A stretch of 64,000 bases of DNA from Pontibacillus chungwhensis BH030062 (GCF_000770675.1 NZ_AVBG01000005.1:164593-228592), one strand, 5' to 3'; positions 26,390 to 34,199 are shown, counted from the stretch's first letter. Translations and numbers: made by a program. Notes: generated from the sequence alone by a model not told the origin.

Positions 26390-27448
26390 ATGGAACAATC
26401 AGAACAAAAATTCTTACTAGAATTGCTACAAACTCCGTCTCCGTCGAGTATGGAGATGGAGATTCAAAAGAGGTGGATAGAATATGTGAAGCCTTATGCG
26501 GATGAGATTCGTACAGACAATGCAGGGAATGTCATCGGTGTATTAAATCCAGAGGCCGACTTTAAAATTCTATTGGCGGGTCACAGTGATGAGATTGCTC
26601 TCGTCGTGAACCGAGTTGATGATCATGGCTTCTTGCATTTTGACAAAATGGGGGGCATTAATCCAAAAGCGGCTGTTGGTATGAAAGTGACCGTTCTTGG
26701 ACAAGGAGGAACGATTACGGGCGTAATCGGAGTAAATGCGCAGCACCATGGTGGGTTAAAAGGTGATTTTGGCCTTGATGACTTATTTATTGACTGTGGA
26801 GCTAAATCCAAAGAGGAAATGGAGAAGTTCGTTCAGATTGGTGATCTTGCTGTGTATAAGCGTGAACCAGAGATTTTGATGGATAGGTACATATCAGGGC
26901 GCGGTTTGGATAACCGTACAGGCGCTTTTATCGTAGCAGAAGTATTGAGGAAACTGTCTGAGAAGGATCTTAATGTAGGTGTGTATGCAGCGAGCACTGT
27001 AAACGAAGAAACGAATATGGGTGGTGCATATTTCGCAGCAGCTGGCCTTGAACCGACCATGGCGATTGCTGTTGACGTAACCTTTGCAACAGATTACCCA
27101 CATGTGAATAAGAACAAGCACGGAGATATTAAACTAGAAGGCGGCCCCGTTTTAGCCAAAGGTGCGCCGATCAATATTAAGATGAATCGTTTACTAGAAG
27201 AAGCCGCACGTTCTAAAGGGATGAGCGTTCAATATGAACTCACTCCTCGTATGACGGGGACCGATGCTGATAAGATGCGCCTGACAGGGAAAGGTGTACC
27301 AATTAGCCTCGTATCTTTGCCCTTACGATACATGCATTCACCAGTAGAAACAGCGAGTCTTCAGGACATTGATGAAGAAATTGATCTTCTCGTTACGATG
27401 ATTGAAAATATGACAGGTCAGGAAAGTCTCAATCCGTTAGAAGACTAA
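26390..27448 (+). CDS. M42-family metallo-aminopeptidase
   Basis: A 352-residue cytosolic enzyme of the glutamyl aminopeptidase/deblocking type. Metal and catalytic residues expected for M42 are visible: His65 with Asp67 in AGHSDEIALVV, the Asp in GRGLDNRTGA (about 178), the Glu pair in VNEETNMGG (about 211), the Asp in AVDVTFATD (about 231), and the His in RYMHSPVE (about 321). Family members form 12-subunit tetrahedral particles that trim peptides. GGGAGGAA lies before ATG 26390. A strong terminator follows. Confidence 0.88.
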   Translation: MEQSEQKFLLELLQTPSPSSMEMEIQKRWIEYVKPYADEIRTDNAGNVIGVLNPEADFKILLAGHSDEIALVVNRVDDHGFLHFDKMGGINPKAAVGMKVTVLGQGGTITGVIGVNAQHHGGLKGDFGLDDLFIDCGAKSKEEMEKFVQIGDLAVYKREPEILMDRYISGRGLDNRTGAFIVAEVLRKLSEKDLNVGVYAASTVNEETNMGGAYFAAAGLEPTMAIAVDVTFATDYPHVNKNKHGDIKLEGGPVLAKGAPINIKMNRLLEEAARSKGMSVQYELTPRMTGTDADKMRLTGKGVPISLVSLPLRYMHSPVETASLQDIDEEIDLLVTMIENMTGQESLNPLED

Positions 27449-27470
27449 TAAAAGATGAATAGAGAAAATA

Positions 27471-27510
27471 AGGCCCCGAATTACTTTCGTCGTGATTCGG
27501 GGCTTTTTTT
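27471..27510 (+). terminator. Rho-independent terminator after the M42 peptidase
   Basis: CCCCGAAT (27474-27481) pairs with ATTCGGGG (27495-27502), then seven T residues. Confidence 0.85.
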
Positions 27511-27576
27511 CTCTTAACTGCCTTTTTACTATATCTAATAATTTATAATCGGGTGTTCTTTTAAGAGGGGTACGTG

Positions 27577-27597
27577 TATAATGGGAACATACGTTCT
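27577..27597 (+). promoter_or_regulatory. -10 box and LexA-like operator of yolD
   Basis: TATAAT (27577-27582) is followed at once by GGAACATACGTTCT (27584-27597), which fits the Gram-positive LexA (DinR) consensus CGAACRNRYGTTYC at 12 of 14 positions, with intact GAAC and GTTC halves. No good -35 is visible. Confidence 0.65.
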
Positions 27598-27616
27598 AAA
27601 TGTTGGAGGGGTAGTT

Positions 27617-27964
27617 GTGGAAAAAGAAAGAAATATAAAAAAACGGGGTACGATTAAGTGGACTAGTTTGATGTTGTCAGAACATATAGAAATGTTGAAA
27701 GAAGTCTGGAAAGAGGATGAACGGGTGAAGAAAGGATTAATAGCAGAGGATAAGGCTGTTGAGATTGACTTTTTAATACGAAGAGCTTTAAACGATTCTC
27801 TTCCAGTTCGAGTTTGTTATTTTATTGGAGACTCACTGCGTGAAGAAAGTGTAAAGGTTACTGCTGTAGACGCAACGGATAAGAAAATAAAAGTTATAGA
27901 GTTAACATATAAGTATGAATGCATGGTAGACATTCATGCTATTACAGATATTGAAATACTATGA
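27617..27964 (+). CDS. YolD-like protein, probably SOS-controlled
   Basis: A 115-residue protein. Start GTG 27617 is chosen because TTGGAGGGG lies just before it, and because the earlier in-frame ATG at 27581 overlaps the -10 box and the LexA-like site. The family pattern is KKRGTIKWTSLMLSEHIEML (about 7-26), then VEIDFLIRRALNDS and a beta-rich end. In B. subtilis YolD-like genes pair with Y-family DNA polymerase genes (uvrX, yqjW) under LexA. No such polymerase gene follows here. Function is not established. Confidence 0.8.
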   Translation: MEKERNIKKRGTIKWTSLMLSEHIEMLKEVWKEDERVKKGLIAEDKAVEIDFLIRRALNDSLPVRVCYFIGDSLREESVKVTAVDATDKKIKVIELTYKYECMVDIHAITDIEIL

Positions 27965-28057
27965 AATTTATTTTCTGTATTATATATTCACCATAATGCG
28001 CGATCGTCCATACTATAATGCTGGTCATGTGTGCTTGGGGGGTATGAAGGAGAAAAA

Positions 28058-28138
28058 ATGAATGGATGTTCATTTTGTGAAACATTTTTCTGTTCAATTT
28101 TTCAATTAGCAGTTATAATGAGAATTGTACTCAACTAA
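28058..28138 (+). CDS. Possible 26-residue Cys-rich peptide
   Basis: ATG 28058 has GAAGGAG five to six bases upstream and opens 26 codons starting MNGCSFCETFFCSIF. Its 3' half covers the proposed -10 box of ribU, which argues against it. A TATAAT about 45 bases upstream (28013-28018) could be its promoter. No homologue is known to me. Confidence 0.25.
   Translation: MNGCSFCETFFCSIFQLAVIMRIVLN
28091..28119 (+). promoter_or_regulatory. Candidate promoter of ribU
   Basis: A perfect TATAAT (28114-28119) with TGTTCA 17 bases upstream. It is 31 bases before the FMN riboswitch. Confidence 0.5.
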
Positions 28139-28149
28139 ATACGATTCCA

Positions 28150-28294
28150 TCTTCGGGGCAGGGTGAAATTCCCGACCGACGGTAAGGGACCCACTTGGTG
28201 TTCTAAGTCCGTGACCCGCTTGGTACGTTTGTACCGATCGGTGGACCTGGTGAGAATCCGGGACCGACAGTTACAGTCTGGATGGGAGAAGATG
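28150..28294 (+). promoter_or_regulatory. FMN riboswitch (RFN element)
   Basis: The conserved RFN blocks occur in order: CTTCGGGGCAGGGTGAAATT, CCCGACCGACGGTAA, GTCCGTGACCCGC, GGTGGACCTGGTGAGAATCC, GGGACCGACAGTTACAGTC, and GATGGGAGAAGAT. It stands upstream of the riboflavin transporter gene and is followed by a terminator, so FMN should switch transcription off. Confidence 0.97.
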
Positions 28295-28346
28295 TAGAGC
28301 GAAAATAGGTATATATGATACCTTTATTTCTCTATGGTCTTTTATC

Positions 28347-28381
28347 AACCCTGAAGCAATTATATGCTTGAGGGATTTTTT
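28347..28381 (+). terminator. Terminator of the FMN riboswitch
   Basis: CCCTGAAGCA (28349-28358) pairs with TGCTTGAGGG (28365-28374), one mismatch, followed by TTTTTT. It lies between the aptamer and ribU. Confidence 0.82.
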
Positions 28382-28460
28382 GATGGAATGCACTATAGTG
28401 GATGATTCGCTCACCTTCATCTGGGATGTGAATCGAGAGTAAAGATGAAGGAGGAGATCG

Positions 28461-29048
28461 ATGATGAAACCAAGAGGTCAGTCATCCAAATTGTTCAAGC
28501 TCATTACGCTCTCGTTAATGAGCACCATATCACTATTATTAATGCTGTTGGACTTTCCGCTTCCATTTTTGCCAGGCTTTCTAAAAGTGGACTTTAGCGA
28601 TGTTCCAGCTTTATTTGCAGCATTAATATTCTCACCGGTAGCCGGTATTATTGTAGAGGCTATGAAAAATGGCCTTCACTTCATGCTTGGAAGCGGAGAC
28701 CCAATTGGAGCGAGTGCTAACTTCTTAGCCGGAGTCATGTTTATCTTGCCAGTTTCCTTACTATATCACCGCTTCAAGAGTGTGAAAGGTGTTGTATCAG
28801 GCCTTGTGACAGGTACAATTGTAATGACGCTAGGCATGTCGGTATTAAACTACCTCGTAATCCTACCAGCCTACACATGGTTGATGGGCTTTGAAGTAGC
28901 AGGATCAAAAATGGCCTATGTAACAGCGTTTATTATGCCATTTAACGCCATAAAAGGCATAATCGTTGGAATGCTCTTTGTTCCATTATTCGTTAAAATG
29001 AGGCCATGGCTTGAACAGAAACAAACGAAATCAATAAAAGCTGCATAG
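28461..29048 (+). CDS. ribU: Riboflavin ECF transporter S component
   Basis: A 195-residue membrane protein with about six segments that binds riboflavin and works with the shared EcfAA'T module encoded elsewhere. The family pattern is seen in DFPLPFLPGFLKVDFSDVPA (about 31-50), then FSPVAGIIVEAMKN, GDPIGASANFLAG (about 80-92) and MPFNAIKGIIVGML (about 158-172). AAGGAGG precedes ATG 28461; a second ATG follows directly. It corresponds to B. subtilis YpaA/RibU. The FMN riboswitch confirms the role. Confidence 0.95.
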   Translation: MMKPRGQSSKLFKLITLSLMSTISLLLMLLDFPLPFLPGFLKVDFSDVPALFAALIFSPVAGIIVEAMKNGLHFMLGSGDPIGASANFLAGVMFILPVSLLYHRFKSVKGVVSGLVTGTIVMTLGMSVLNYLVILPAYTWLMGFEVAGSKMAYVTAFIMPFNAIKGIIVGMLFVPLFVKMRPWLEQKQTKSIKAA

Positions 29049-29065
29049 CAATAGATATATAAAGA

Positions 29066-29099
29066 AGCCCCCTGCACATTGATGCAGGGGACTTTTTTT
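29066..29099 (+). terminator. Rho-independent terminator after ribU
   Basis: CCCCTGCA pairs with TGCAGGGG, followed by ACTTTTTTT. Confidence 0.88.
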
Positions 29100-29113
29100 G
29101 TGTTTTTGAATAC

Positions 29114-29180
29114 TCGAAGCTGAGACACGAAGTTTCAAGCCCACCTTTTCTGTAACGGACCGTATCAAATACGGTATTTG
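29114..29180. repeat. Remnant of the palindromic repeat with nested palindromes
   Basis: CGAAGCTGAGACAC, GAAGTTTCAAGCCCACCTT and GTAACGGACCG match flanks and one arm of the repeat family, with the body missing. Adjacent are two overlapping palindromes, CCGTAT-CAA-ATACGG and ATCAAATAC-G-GTATTTGAT. Confidence 0.55.
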
Positions 29181-29182
29181 AT

Positions 29183-29220
29183 AAAAAGAGCATCACACTT
29201 TAGAAGTGTGATGCTCTTTA
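29183..29220 (-). terminator. Terminator for the DUF2187 gene
   Basis: AAAGAGCATCACACTT pairs with AAGTGTGATGCTCTTT; on the minus strand it runs into TTTTTAT. Confidence 0.87.
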
Positions 29221-29230
29221 TAGTCGAATC

Positions 29231-29536
29231 CTAAACGTCGCGGCGTTTTTTAATGCTGTAGTTTGTATGAGCGACAACGGTTTTCTCGAAGTCCAAATTA
29301 CGCTCATGAAAATCATCCATAATTGTCATGTCGCAAACAACGGAATTTTCTAATTTAGAAGACGTTACGACAGCTTCTAACTGTTGGCCGCCTCTTTGGA
29401 AGGTGATGATGTCGCCTTCGGTTGCTTTATCTTCTTCTTTTACTTTAACCTCTTCTTGTTGTTGCTGTTCTTCTTCTGCATTTTTCTTTTCAAATGCAGC
29501 ATTAACTAAATCTTTGCTCATATTTTCATCAGCCAT
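29231..29536 (-). CDS. DUF2187 family protein (YkvS-like)
   Basis: A 101-residue soluble protein. Residues 1-38 are charged with a Glu/Gln run. The conserved C-terminal domain of about 60 residues starts EGDIITFQRGGQQLEAVVTS and includes KLENSVVCDMT and HTNYSIKK, as in YkvS-like DUF2187 proteins. These short beta-barrel-like domains may bind RNA, but no function is established. AGGAAGGGG precedes ATG 29536. Confidence 0.78.
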   Translation of the reverse strand: MADENMSKDLVNAAFEKKNAEEEQQQQEEVKVKEEDKATEGDIITFQRGGQQLEAVVTSSKLENSVVCDMTIMDDFHERNLDFEKTVVAHTNYSIKKRRDV

Positions 29537-29686
29537 GAGAAGTTCCCCTTCCTAGTGAAATGTAATGGAGTTTTGTATTCGTTTTGTGTCAAGATTCAGG
29601 CCAAGGGTTTTCTTATCTATACCCTTATTCAAGGGCCATCATTCTCCCTAGAGTATTACTCTAACATGATTCTTTTTTCTATTTAA

Positions 29687-29718
29687 ACAAGAAGTTTAAA
29701 TAGAATCAATAACTTCTT
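29687..29718. other. Inverted repeat between tspO and the DUF2187 gene
   Basis: AAGAAGTT pairs with AACTTCTT across about 14 bases. On the minus strand it is followed by a T/A-rich stretch, so it may be a weak terminator of tspO. The remainder of 29537-29773 shows nothing further. Confidence 0.35.
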
Positions 29719-29773
29719 CATACATTTTAATGGATTTGTTAACCGTTTACAAAGGTAACGCGGATTTTGTCGT

Positions 29774-30262
29774 CTACATCAGGAATGTTTCGGTTGGGTT
29801 TAACCTGTAAAAAGTAAATGCTAAATACGTAGCAAACGTTGTCCAAAGGAGGTATGGCACAAGGAGCCATGGGCTAACCTTATTGTACTTCCGGATTAAA
29901 ATGATTAGAATGCCGGTTGTAACGGCGACTAAAAAAGTATCTACCGTCGCAAGTAGTAAGTCTTTCATCTCGAACTGGAAAAAGCTAAATAGTTGGTTCG
30001 TTACATAATTAATAATGAGGACGATCCAAAACAAGGGGGGGAATGACTCTTCTCCTTTAGAACTCCACGCCAACACAATAGATAGTGAGATAAAGGCAAA
30101 AAGTACAGCCCATACAATTCCAATTACAGATCCTGGTGGGGTCCAGGAAGGTTTGTCTAAGCTGTTATACCATTCTTGGTCGATGGGAAACAAAAACCCT
30201 GCTATACTAAATAACCCGTAAATAAGTAAGAAGAGTAGAATCCCTTTTATGACTTTGTTCAT
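29774..30262 (-). CDS. tspO: TspO/MBR family membrane protein
   Basis: A 162-residue protein with five membrane helices. The tryptophan-rich pattern of the family is visible: EWYNSLDKPSWTPPGSVIGIVWAVLF (about residues 30-55, split here as NSLDKPSWTPP and IVWAVLF) and SPWLLVPYLLWTTFATYLAF (about 129-148). Such proteins bind porphyrins and other small molecules. B. subtilis YtaB is the likely counterpart, and yteA is adjacent there too. AAGGAGC precedes ATG 30262. Confidence 0.88.
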   Translation of the reverse strand: MNKVIKGILLFLLIYGLFSIAGFLFPIDQEWYNSLDKPSWTPPGSVIGIVWAVLFAFISLSIVLAWSSKGEESFPPLFWIVLIINYVTNQLFSFFQFEMKDLLLATVDTFLVAVTTGILIILIRKYNKVSPWLLVPYLLWTTFATYLAFTFYRLNPTETFLM

Positions 30263-30300
30263 TCTCTTTTGCTCCTTTCACATGAAGTAGACAAAGAGGA

Positions 30301-30339
30301 AGGCAAGCTACACAACACAGGTTGTTATATAGCTTGCCT
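30301..30339 (-). terminator. Hairpin downstream of yteA
   Basis: GGCAAGCT pairs with AGCTTGCC, with an inner short stem. The T tract on the minus strand is poor (TTCCTCTTTG), so termination is probable rather than certain. Confidence 0.55.
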
Positions 30340-30356
30340 CATATAGGCCTATTCCA

Positions 30357-30731
30357 TTAAGAGGATTCTTCTTGTTCCTCAACTAAGTATCGAGCGGTCG
30401 GCATAGCCTGCAGTCGCTCAAATGGAATGGGTTTCCCGGAATGTTCGGAATAACCATATGTTCCTTTTTCCATCCGTTCAAGCGCTGCGTTAATTTCATC
30501 CAGCTGTTCTTCCGCATGTTCACTTAGTGTGTATGCTTTTTCTCGTTCGAATTTCTCTGTGCCAAGGTCCCCAGGGTGGCTGTTGACATTTGATAATTCC
30601 CCTACAGAGTTTCCTTGATCCTCATCTTCATTTACATAACCATCATGATTATGATGTTCCTTCTCCGCTTCTTCTTTCATAACGTGTAGCTGCTTTTTTA
30701 GCTCTTGTAATTGCTGATCGGTTAACATCAT
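30357..30731 (-). CDS. yteA: YteA-like TraR/DksA-fold protein lacking zinc cysteines
   Basis: A 124-residue protein. AAAGGAG is five bases before ATG 30731; the adjacent ATG 30728 is equally possible. The N-terminal coiled coil spans about 5-90. The C-terminal finger region reads GTYGYSEHSGKPIPFERLQA and then TARYLVEEQ. This is the DksA/TraR finger with every cysteine replaced; the whole protein has no cysteine. The family modulates RNA polymerase in proteobacteria, while the role of YteA in Bacillus is unclear. The gene lies next to the thioesterase gene and menA on the same strand. Confidence 0.85.
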   Translation of the reverse strand: MMLTDQQLQELKKQLHVMKEEAEKEHHNHDGYVNEDEDQGNSVGELSNVNSHPGDLGTEKFEREKAYTLSEHAEEQLDEINAALERMEKGTYGYSEHSGKPIPFERLQAMPTARYLVEEQEESS

Positions 30732-30764
30732 GAATACTCCTTTCAAATGAGGGAGGAGGAGAGG

Positions 30765-31157
30765 TTATTTCTTCTTTGGAACAACACCGACGGTACAGCG
30801 CGAGAGACAAATCAGTTCATCTTCTTCGTCCACTACTTTGATTTCCCACACCATTGTACTTTTCCCAATGTGTGTTGGAGTCGCAATGCCGTAAACAGTA
30901 CCGCTTCGCTTCGCTTTAATATGGTTGGCGTTAATTTCAATGCCGAATACATTATATTCTTCCATATCAACGTGGAGAATAGAACCAATACTTGCTGCTG
31001 TTTCCGCAAGAGCGACGCTCGCCCCTCCGTGTAAAAAACCAAGAGGCTGGTGGGTGCGTTCATCTACAGGCATAGATAAAACGACACGTTCCTTCTTCAT
31101 CTCTACCTCTTCAATTCCTAAAGCTCCCAATAATGTATTTTTAGCAGTTAAATTCAT
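30765..31157 (-). CDS. menI: PaaI-type hotdog thioesterase, probable DHNA-CoA thioesterase
   Basis: A 130-residue hotdog-fold enzyme. The active-site pattern GFLHGGASVALAETAASIGS is at about 42-61, with a likely catalytic Glu in ALAET. It resembles E. coli YdiI (MenI) and B. subtilis YuxO. Those release 1,4-dihydroxy-2-naphthoate from its CoA ester, the step between MenB and MenA. Its position between menA and yteA, beside menFDHB, makes this role likely. Specificity is inferred from context. Confidence 0.78.
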   Translation of the reverse strand: MNLTAKNTLLGALGIEEVEMKKERVVLSMPVDERTHQPLGFLHGGASVALAETAASIGSILHVDMEEYNVFGIEINANHIKAKRSGTVYGIATPTHIGKSTMVWEIKVVDEEDELICLSRCTVGVVPKKK

Positions 31158-31257
31158 ATCATCGTTCCTTTCTTTTTTATTTCCTTTTCATTCTAGAATC
31201 AAACATAACGTTCTTCTATGTGTATTCCTCTTATGATGTGTACAATCCTGCCTTGTA

Positions 31258-31320
31258 ATAAAAATGCTCCCCTCCAAGACAACAGTTTTTTGTTAAAACT
31301 GTCAACTTAAAGGGGAGCAT
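31258..31320 (-). terminator. Terminator of menA
   Basis: ATGCTCCCCT and AGGGGAGCAT pair around a nested ACAGTT/AACTGT stem, and a T-rich run follows on the minus strand. It is about 107 bases after the menA stop. Confidence 0.75.
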
Positions 31321-31426
31321 ATGTTAGGAGATATTTAGTGTTGTGGAAAACCGGGTTCCCTATCTCATCTATACAAAGTGATAGATGTGCTTCGTAGTTT
31401 AAAATGTTTCACTAACCTGCTTTTCT

Positions 31427-32374
31427 TTACCATGATACGGGTATAATAAATTGAAATAATAGCGAAAGGCCAAGTAAAAAGCCAAAGATTGTATTGGTCT
31501 GAGCTGTATATTTCATAGCTGGCATCATTGCCAAAGGAGTAGAGTTTTTGGAGAATGTTTGAACAGCTCCTTTGGGTTTGGCTAAACTGATCAATACGAT
31601 TAGAGACCATAAAGGAAGTAAGCCCATTGCAATATAAATAATTGTTAATACGTAAGCTAATCCAAACAACGTGGCAAGGAAGCGAATGGCTCCTTTACGT
31701 CCGAAGAGAATGGCGAGTGTTTTACGTCCGTTCTCTTGATCTCCTTCTAGATCACGTATGTTGTTAGCAAGAAGAATTGCGCCGATTAAAATGGCAACAG
31801 GAATGGAAATAAGAATCACTTGAGCTGTTACCATATTCGTTTGAATGTAATAACTAATTCCTATAATGACTGTCCCCATAAAGAATCCGGATACAATCTC
31901 ACCAAAAGGTGTATAAGCTATTGGATAAGGGCCTCCTGTGTATAAATAGCCACATAACATAGAAGCAATGCCAATTGCAGCAATCCACCAAGTCGTTAAG
32001 ATACAGATATAAACACCTAAAATCATTGCTACACCAAAGAAGCTGAGCGCAAGTGCTAATACCTTTTTGGGAGGTATGCCATCACGAACAATCGCTCCGC
32101 CGATTCCGACAGATTGCTCTGTATCTAAACCACGAACATAGTCATAATACTCATTGAACATGTTTGTAGCTGCCTGGATGAGGATTGAAGCCAGAAGCAT
32201 AGCGAGAAATAAACCTAAATGAAACGAACCATCAAGTCCTGCCAACATTGTACCAATGAATACAGGCACAAACGCTGCAGTTAACGTATGTGGTCGTAAC
32301 AATCGCCACCAAACTTGCCAACCTTTACGTTCATTCAAGGCTGTTTGTATATCTTTTTTATTCATGCTTTGCAT
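31427..32374 (-). CDS. menA: 1,4-dihydroxy-2-naphthoate polyprenyltransferase
   Basis: A 315-residue UbiA-family membrane enzyme that attaches the prenyl chain to DHNA, giving demethylmenaquinone. Two Asp-rich motifs are visible: NMFNEYYDYVRGLD at 71-84 and NNIRDLEGDQENGRKT at 204-219. About eight to nine membrane helices lie around them. GGGGAG is six bases before ATG 32374; a second in-frame ATG follows three codons later. It is divergent from menF, separated by a 436-base spacer with a composite repeat. Confidence 0.95.
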   Translation of the reverse strand: MQSMNKKDIQTALNERKGWQVWWRLLRPHTLTAAFVPVFIGTMLAGLDGSFHLGLFLAMLLASILIQAATNMFNEYYDYVRGLDTEQSVGIGGAIVRDGIPPKKVLALALSFFGVAMILGVYICILTTWWIAAIGIASMLCGYLYTGGPYPIAYTPFGEIVSGFFMGTVIIGISYYIQTNMVTAQVILISIPVAILIGAILLANNIRDLEGDQENGRKTLAILFGRKGAIRFLATLFGLAYVLTIIYIAMGLLPLWSLIVLISLAKPKGAVQTFSKNSTPLAMMPAMKYTAQTNTIFGFLLGLSLLFQFIIPVSW

Positions 32375-32530
32375 CTTTTTCTCCCCTTAATTATGACTAT
32401 TTTATAATAGTCCTATTTCAGTTTAGGCAAACTGTATGACACTGTCAATACGGAAAGAGCCTTTAGGAGCTACCGTATTTGTGCTTTTGGTGGATGGTAA
32501 TGATTGTTGATACTTTCATTGGCTTTTGAC

Positions 32531-32677
32531 GGGCTGAACAGTCGCCTGTGCTTTTCTTTGATCTAGCTCCGGCTCCTAGCCCCTAGTGTCATAAGCAAGA
32601 TAACTGCAGTCCGCTCCGCGAACTTCCGTTATCTTGCTTATGCATACGGGGCTGAACAGTCGCCTGTGCTTTTCTTT
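32531..32677. repeat. Composite repeat in the menA-menF spacer
   Basis: A 29-base sequence beginning GGGCTGAACAGTCGCCTGTG occurs twice in direct orientation (32531-32559 and 32649-32677). Between them CATAAGCAAGATAAC (32590-32604) and GTTATCTTGCTTATG (32628-32642) are perfect 15-base complements. The block CTAGCTCCGGCTCCTAGCCC precedes the stem. I recall similar CTCC-GCC-CTAGCCCC elements from other Bacillaceae intergenic regions. No ORF is supported here. Confidence 0.85.
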
Positions 32678-32722
32678 TTACTTGAGCTATGTTGAAAAAG
32701 GGAATAAAATAAAGATGGGATT

Positions 32723-32752
32723 TTATGATTTATAATGATTTTTCGATATAAT
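32723..32752 (+). promoter_or_regulatory. Candidate promoter of the menFDHB operon
   Basis: TATAAT at 32747-32752 with a weak TTATGA 18 bases upstream, about 58 bases before the TTG start of menF. Confidence 0.4.
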
Positions 32753-32810
32753 AGTACTGTTGTGCCAAAATATATAGTAACAAAGTCCCTGATGATTGGA
32801 GGGCATTCAT

Positions 32811-34199
32811 TTGATTGAAACAACTTCGTTTTATCATGAAAAGCTTTATAAAGCTCTTTCAAATAGAAAGCATATAGACACGCCTCAGCTTATAAGTGTG
32901 ACGACTAAATTGGATTCAGTTGATTCTCTAGGGTTTTTCCAGGCAGGAAAGGTTTATCAGGGGGAACGTGTATATTGGACAAGTGCTGATACGATGTTCA
33001 CTCTTGTTGGTGTAGGGTCGGCTTATACTTTTGAGGCTGAGCAAGATCGTTTTTTCTCGACTAGGCAAATGTGGAATGATGTTCTAGCAGAAGCTATAAT
33101 TGACAACCCATACAGAATTCCGGGAACAGGTCCTGTTGCTTTAGGTGGGTTTTCGTTTGATCCTTTAAAGGAAGAGAACGGAACGTGGAAAGATTTCCCT
33201 AACAGTAAAGTCCTGATTCCTATGTATTTATTGACTGAGTGGAGAGATGAGACTTATTTAACGATTAATATGATGATTCATCCAGACGATAACGAGGATG
33301 AACTATTTGGTCATGTTACAGAAGAATATCAAAGTTTACTTGCTGGAACATTCATCCATGATGATGATGTGACGGTTACGAATCAAGAAGAAGTTCGTCC
33401 TGAAGAGTTCAAAGAAATTGTAGCTAAAGCGACGGATCATATAAAAAGCAATCGATTAGGAAAAGTTGTATTGGCCAGAGAAATGATTGTCTCATTTTCA
33501 GATGATCGTAAGGCTTCTTCAGTGATCCGTCAATTGAAAGAAGAGCAGACTCAAAGTTATATATTTGCATTTGAAAGTGGAGACTCTTGTTTCGTAGGAG
33601 CGACACCTGAACGACTTGTCAAAGTTGAAGATAATGAATTGCTATCAACATGCTTGGCAGGAACGGTGCCACGGGGCAATACTCCAAAAGAGGATGTAGC
33701 TTTAGGTGAAGCCCTGATTCACGATGAGAAGAATTTGCAAGAACACGACTTTGTTGTTCAAATGATTAAAAAAGCTGTAACAGGTTGTTGTGAAAATGTT
33801 CACGTACCAAATTCGCCTGTTTTATATCCGCTTCGTAACTTGCAACATCTTTATACACCTGTGAGCGGAACGCTTAAGGAAGGTGTATCGTTATTAGAAG
33901 TTGTTGAGAAGCTCCATCCGACGCCTGCTCTAGGTGGGTATCCAAGGGAGGACTCTCTTCAGTTTATAAGAGATTATGAGCCCTTCCACAGAGGGTGGTA
34001 CGCATCGCCTGTAGGTTGGTTTGACAGTTATCAAAATGGTGAATTTGCTGTTGCTATACGTTCGGCGTTATTAAAAAAAGATCAGGCCATTCTTTTCTCA
34101 GGATGTGGGGTCGTAGAAGACTCTGACCCAGATGAAGAATACAAAGAAACCGCTGTTAAATTCTTACCTATGATTCATGCTTTAGGAGGAAGAGAATGA
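32811..34199 (+). CDS. menF: Isochorismate synthase
   Basis: A 462-residue chorismate-binding enzyme, first step of menaquinone synthesis. The probable start is TTG 32811, because GGAGGG (32798-32803) lies seven bases before it. The earlier TTG 32796 is part of that site. The C-terminal chorismate-binding domain (about 200-455) includes NRLGKVVLAREM, SFVGATPERLV-like sequence (CFVGATPERL), LAGTVPRG, LHPTPALGGYP and GWFDSYQNGEFAVAIRSAL. A rare TTG start may limit entry into the pathway. menD overlaps at the stop. Confidence 0.93.
   Translation: MIETTSFYHEKLYKALSNRKHIDTPQLISVTTKLDSVDSLGFFQAGKVYQGERVYWTSADTMFTLVGVGSAYTFEAEQDRFFSTRQMWNDVLAEAIIDNPYRIPGTGPVALGGFSFDPLKEENGTWKDFPNSKVLIPMYLLTEWRDETYLTINMMIHPDDNEDELFGHVTEEYQSLLAGTFIHDDDVTVTNQEEVRPEEFKEIVAKATDHIKSNRLGKVVLAREMIVSFSDDRKASSVIRQLKEEQTQSYIFAFESGDSCFVGATPERLVKVEDNELLSTCLAGTVPRGNTPKEDVALGEALIHDEKNLQEHDFVVQMIKKAVTGCCENVHVPNSPVLYPLRNLQHLYTPVSGTLKEGVSLLEVVEKLHPTPALGGYPREDSLQFIRDYEPFHRGWYASPVGWFDSYQNGEFAVAIRSALLKKDQAILFSGCGVVEDSDPDEEYKETAVKFLPMIHALGGRE

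Noticed and set aside
27581..27616. Upstream ATG start for the YolD protein
   Set aside because: That ATG overlaps the TATAAT box and the extension covers the LexA-like site; GTG 27617 has a strong ribosome site.
28993..29196. Minus-strand ORFs at the ribU end
   Set aside because: They overlap ribU and its terminator; cysteine- and serine-rich shadow translations without ribosome sites.
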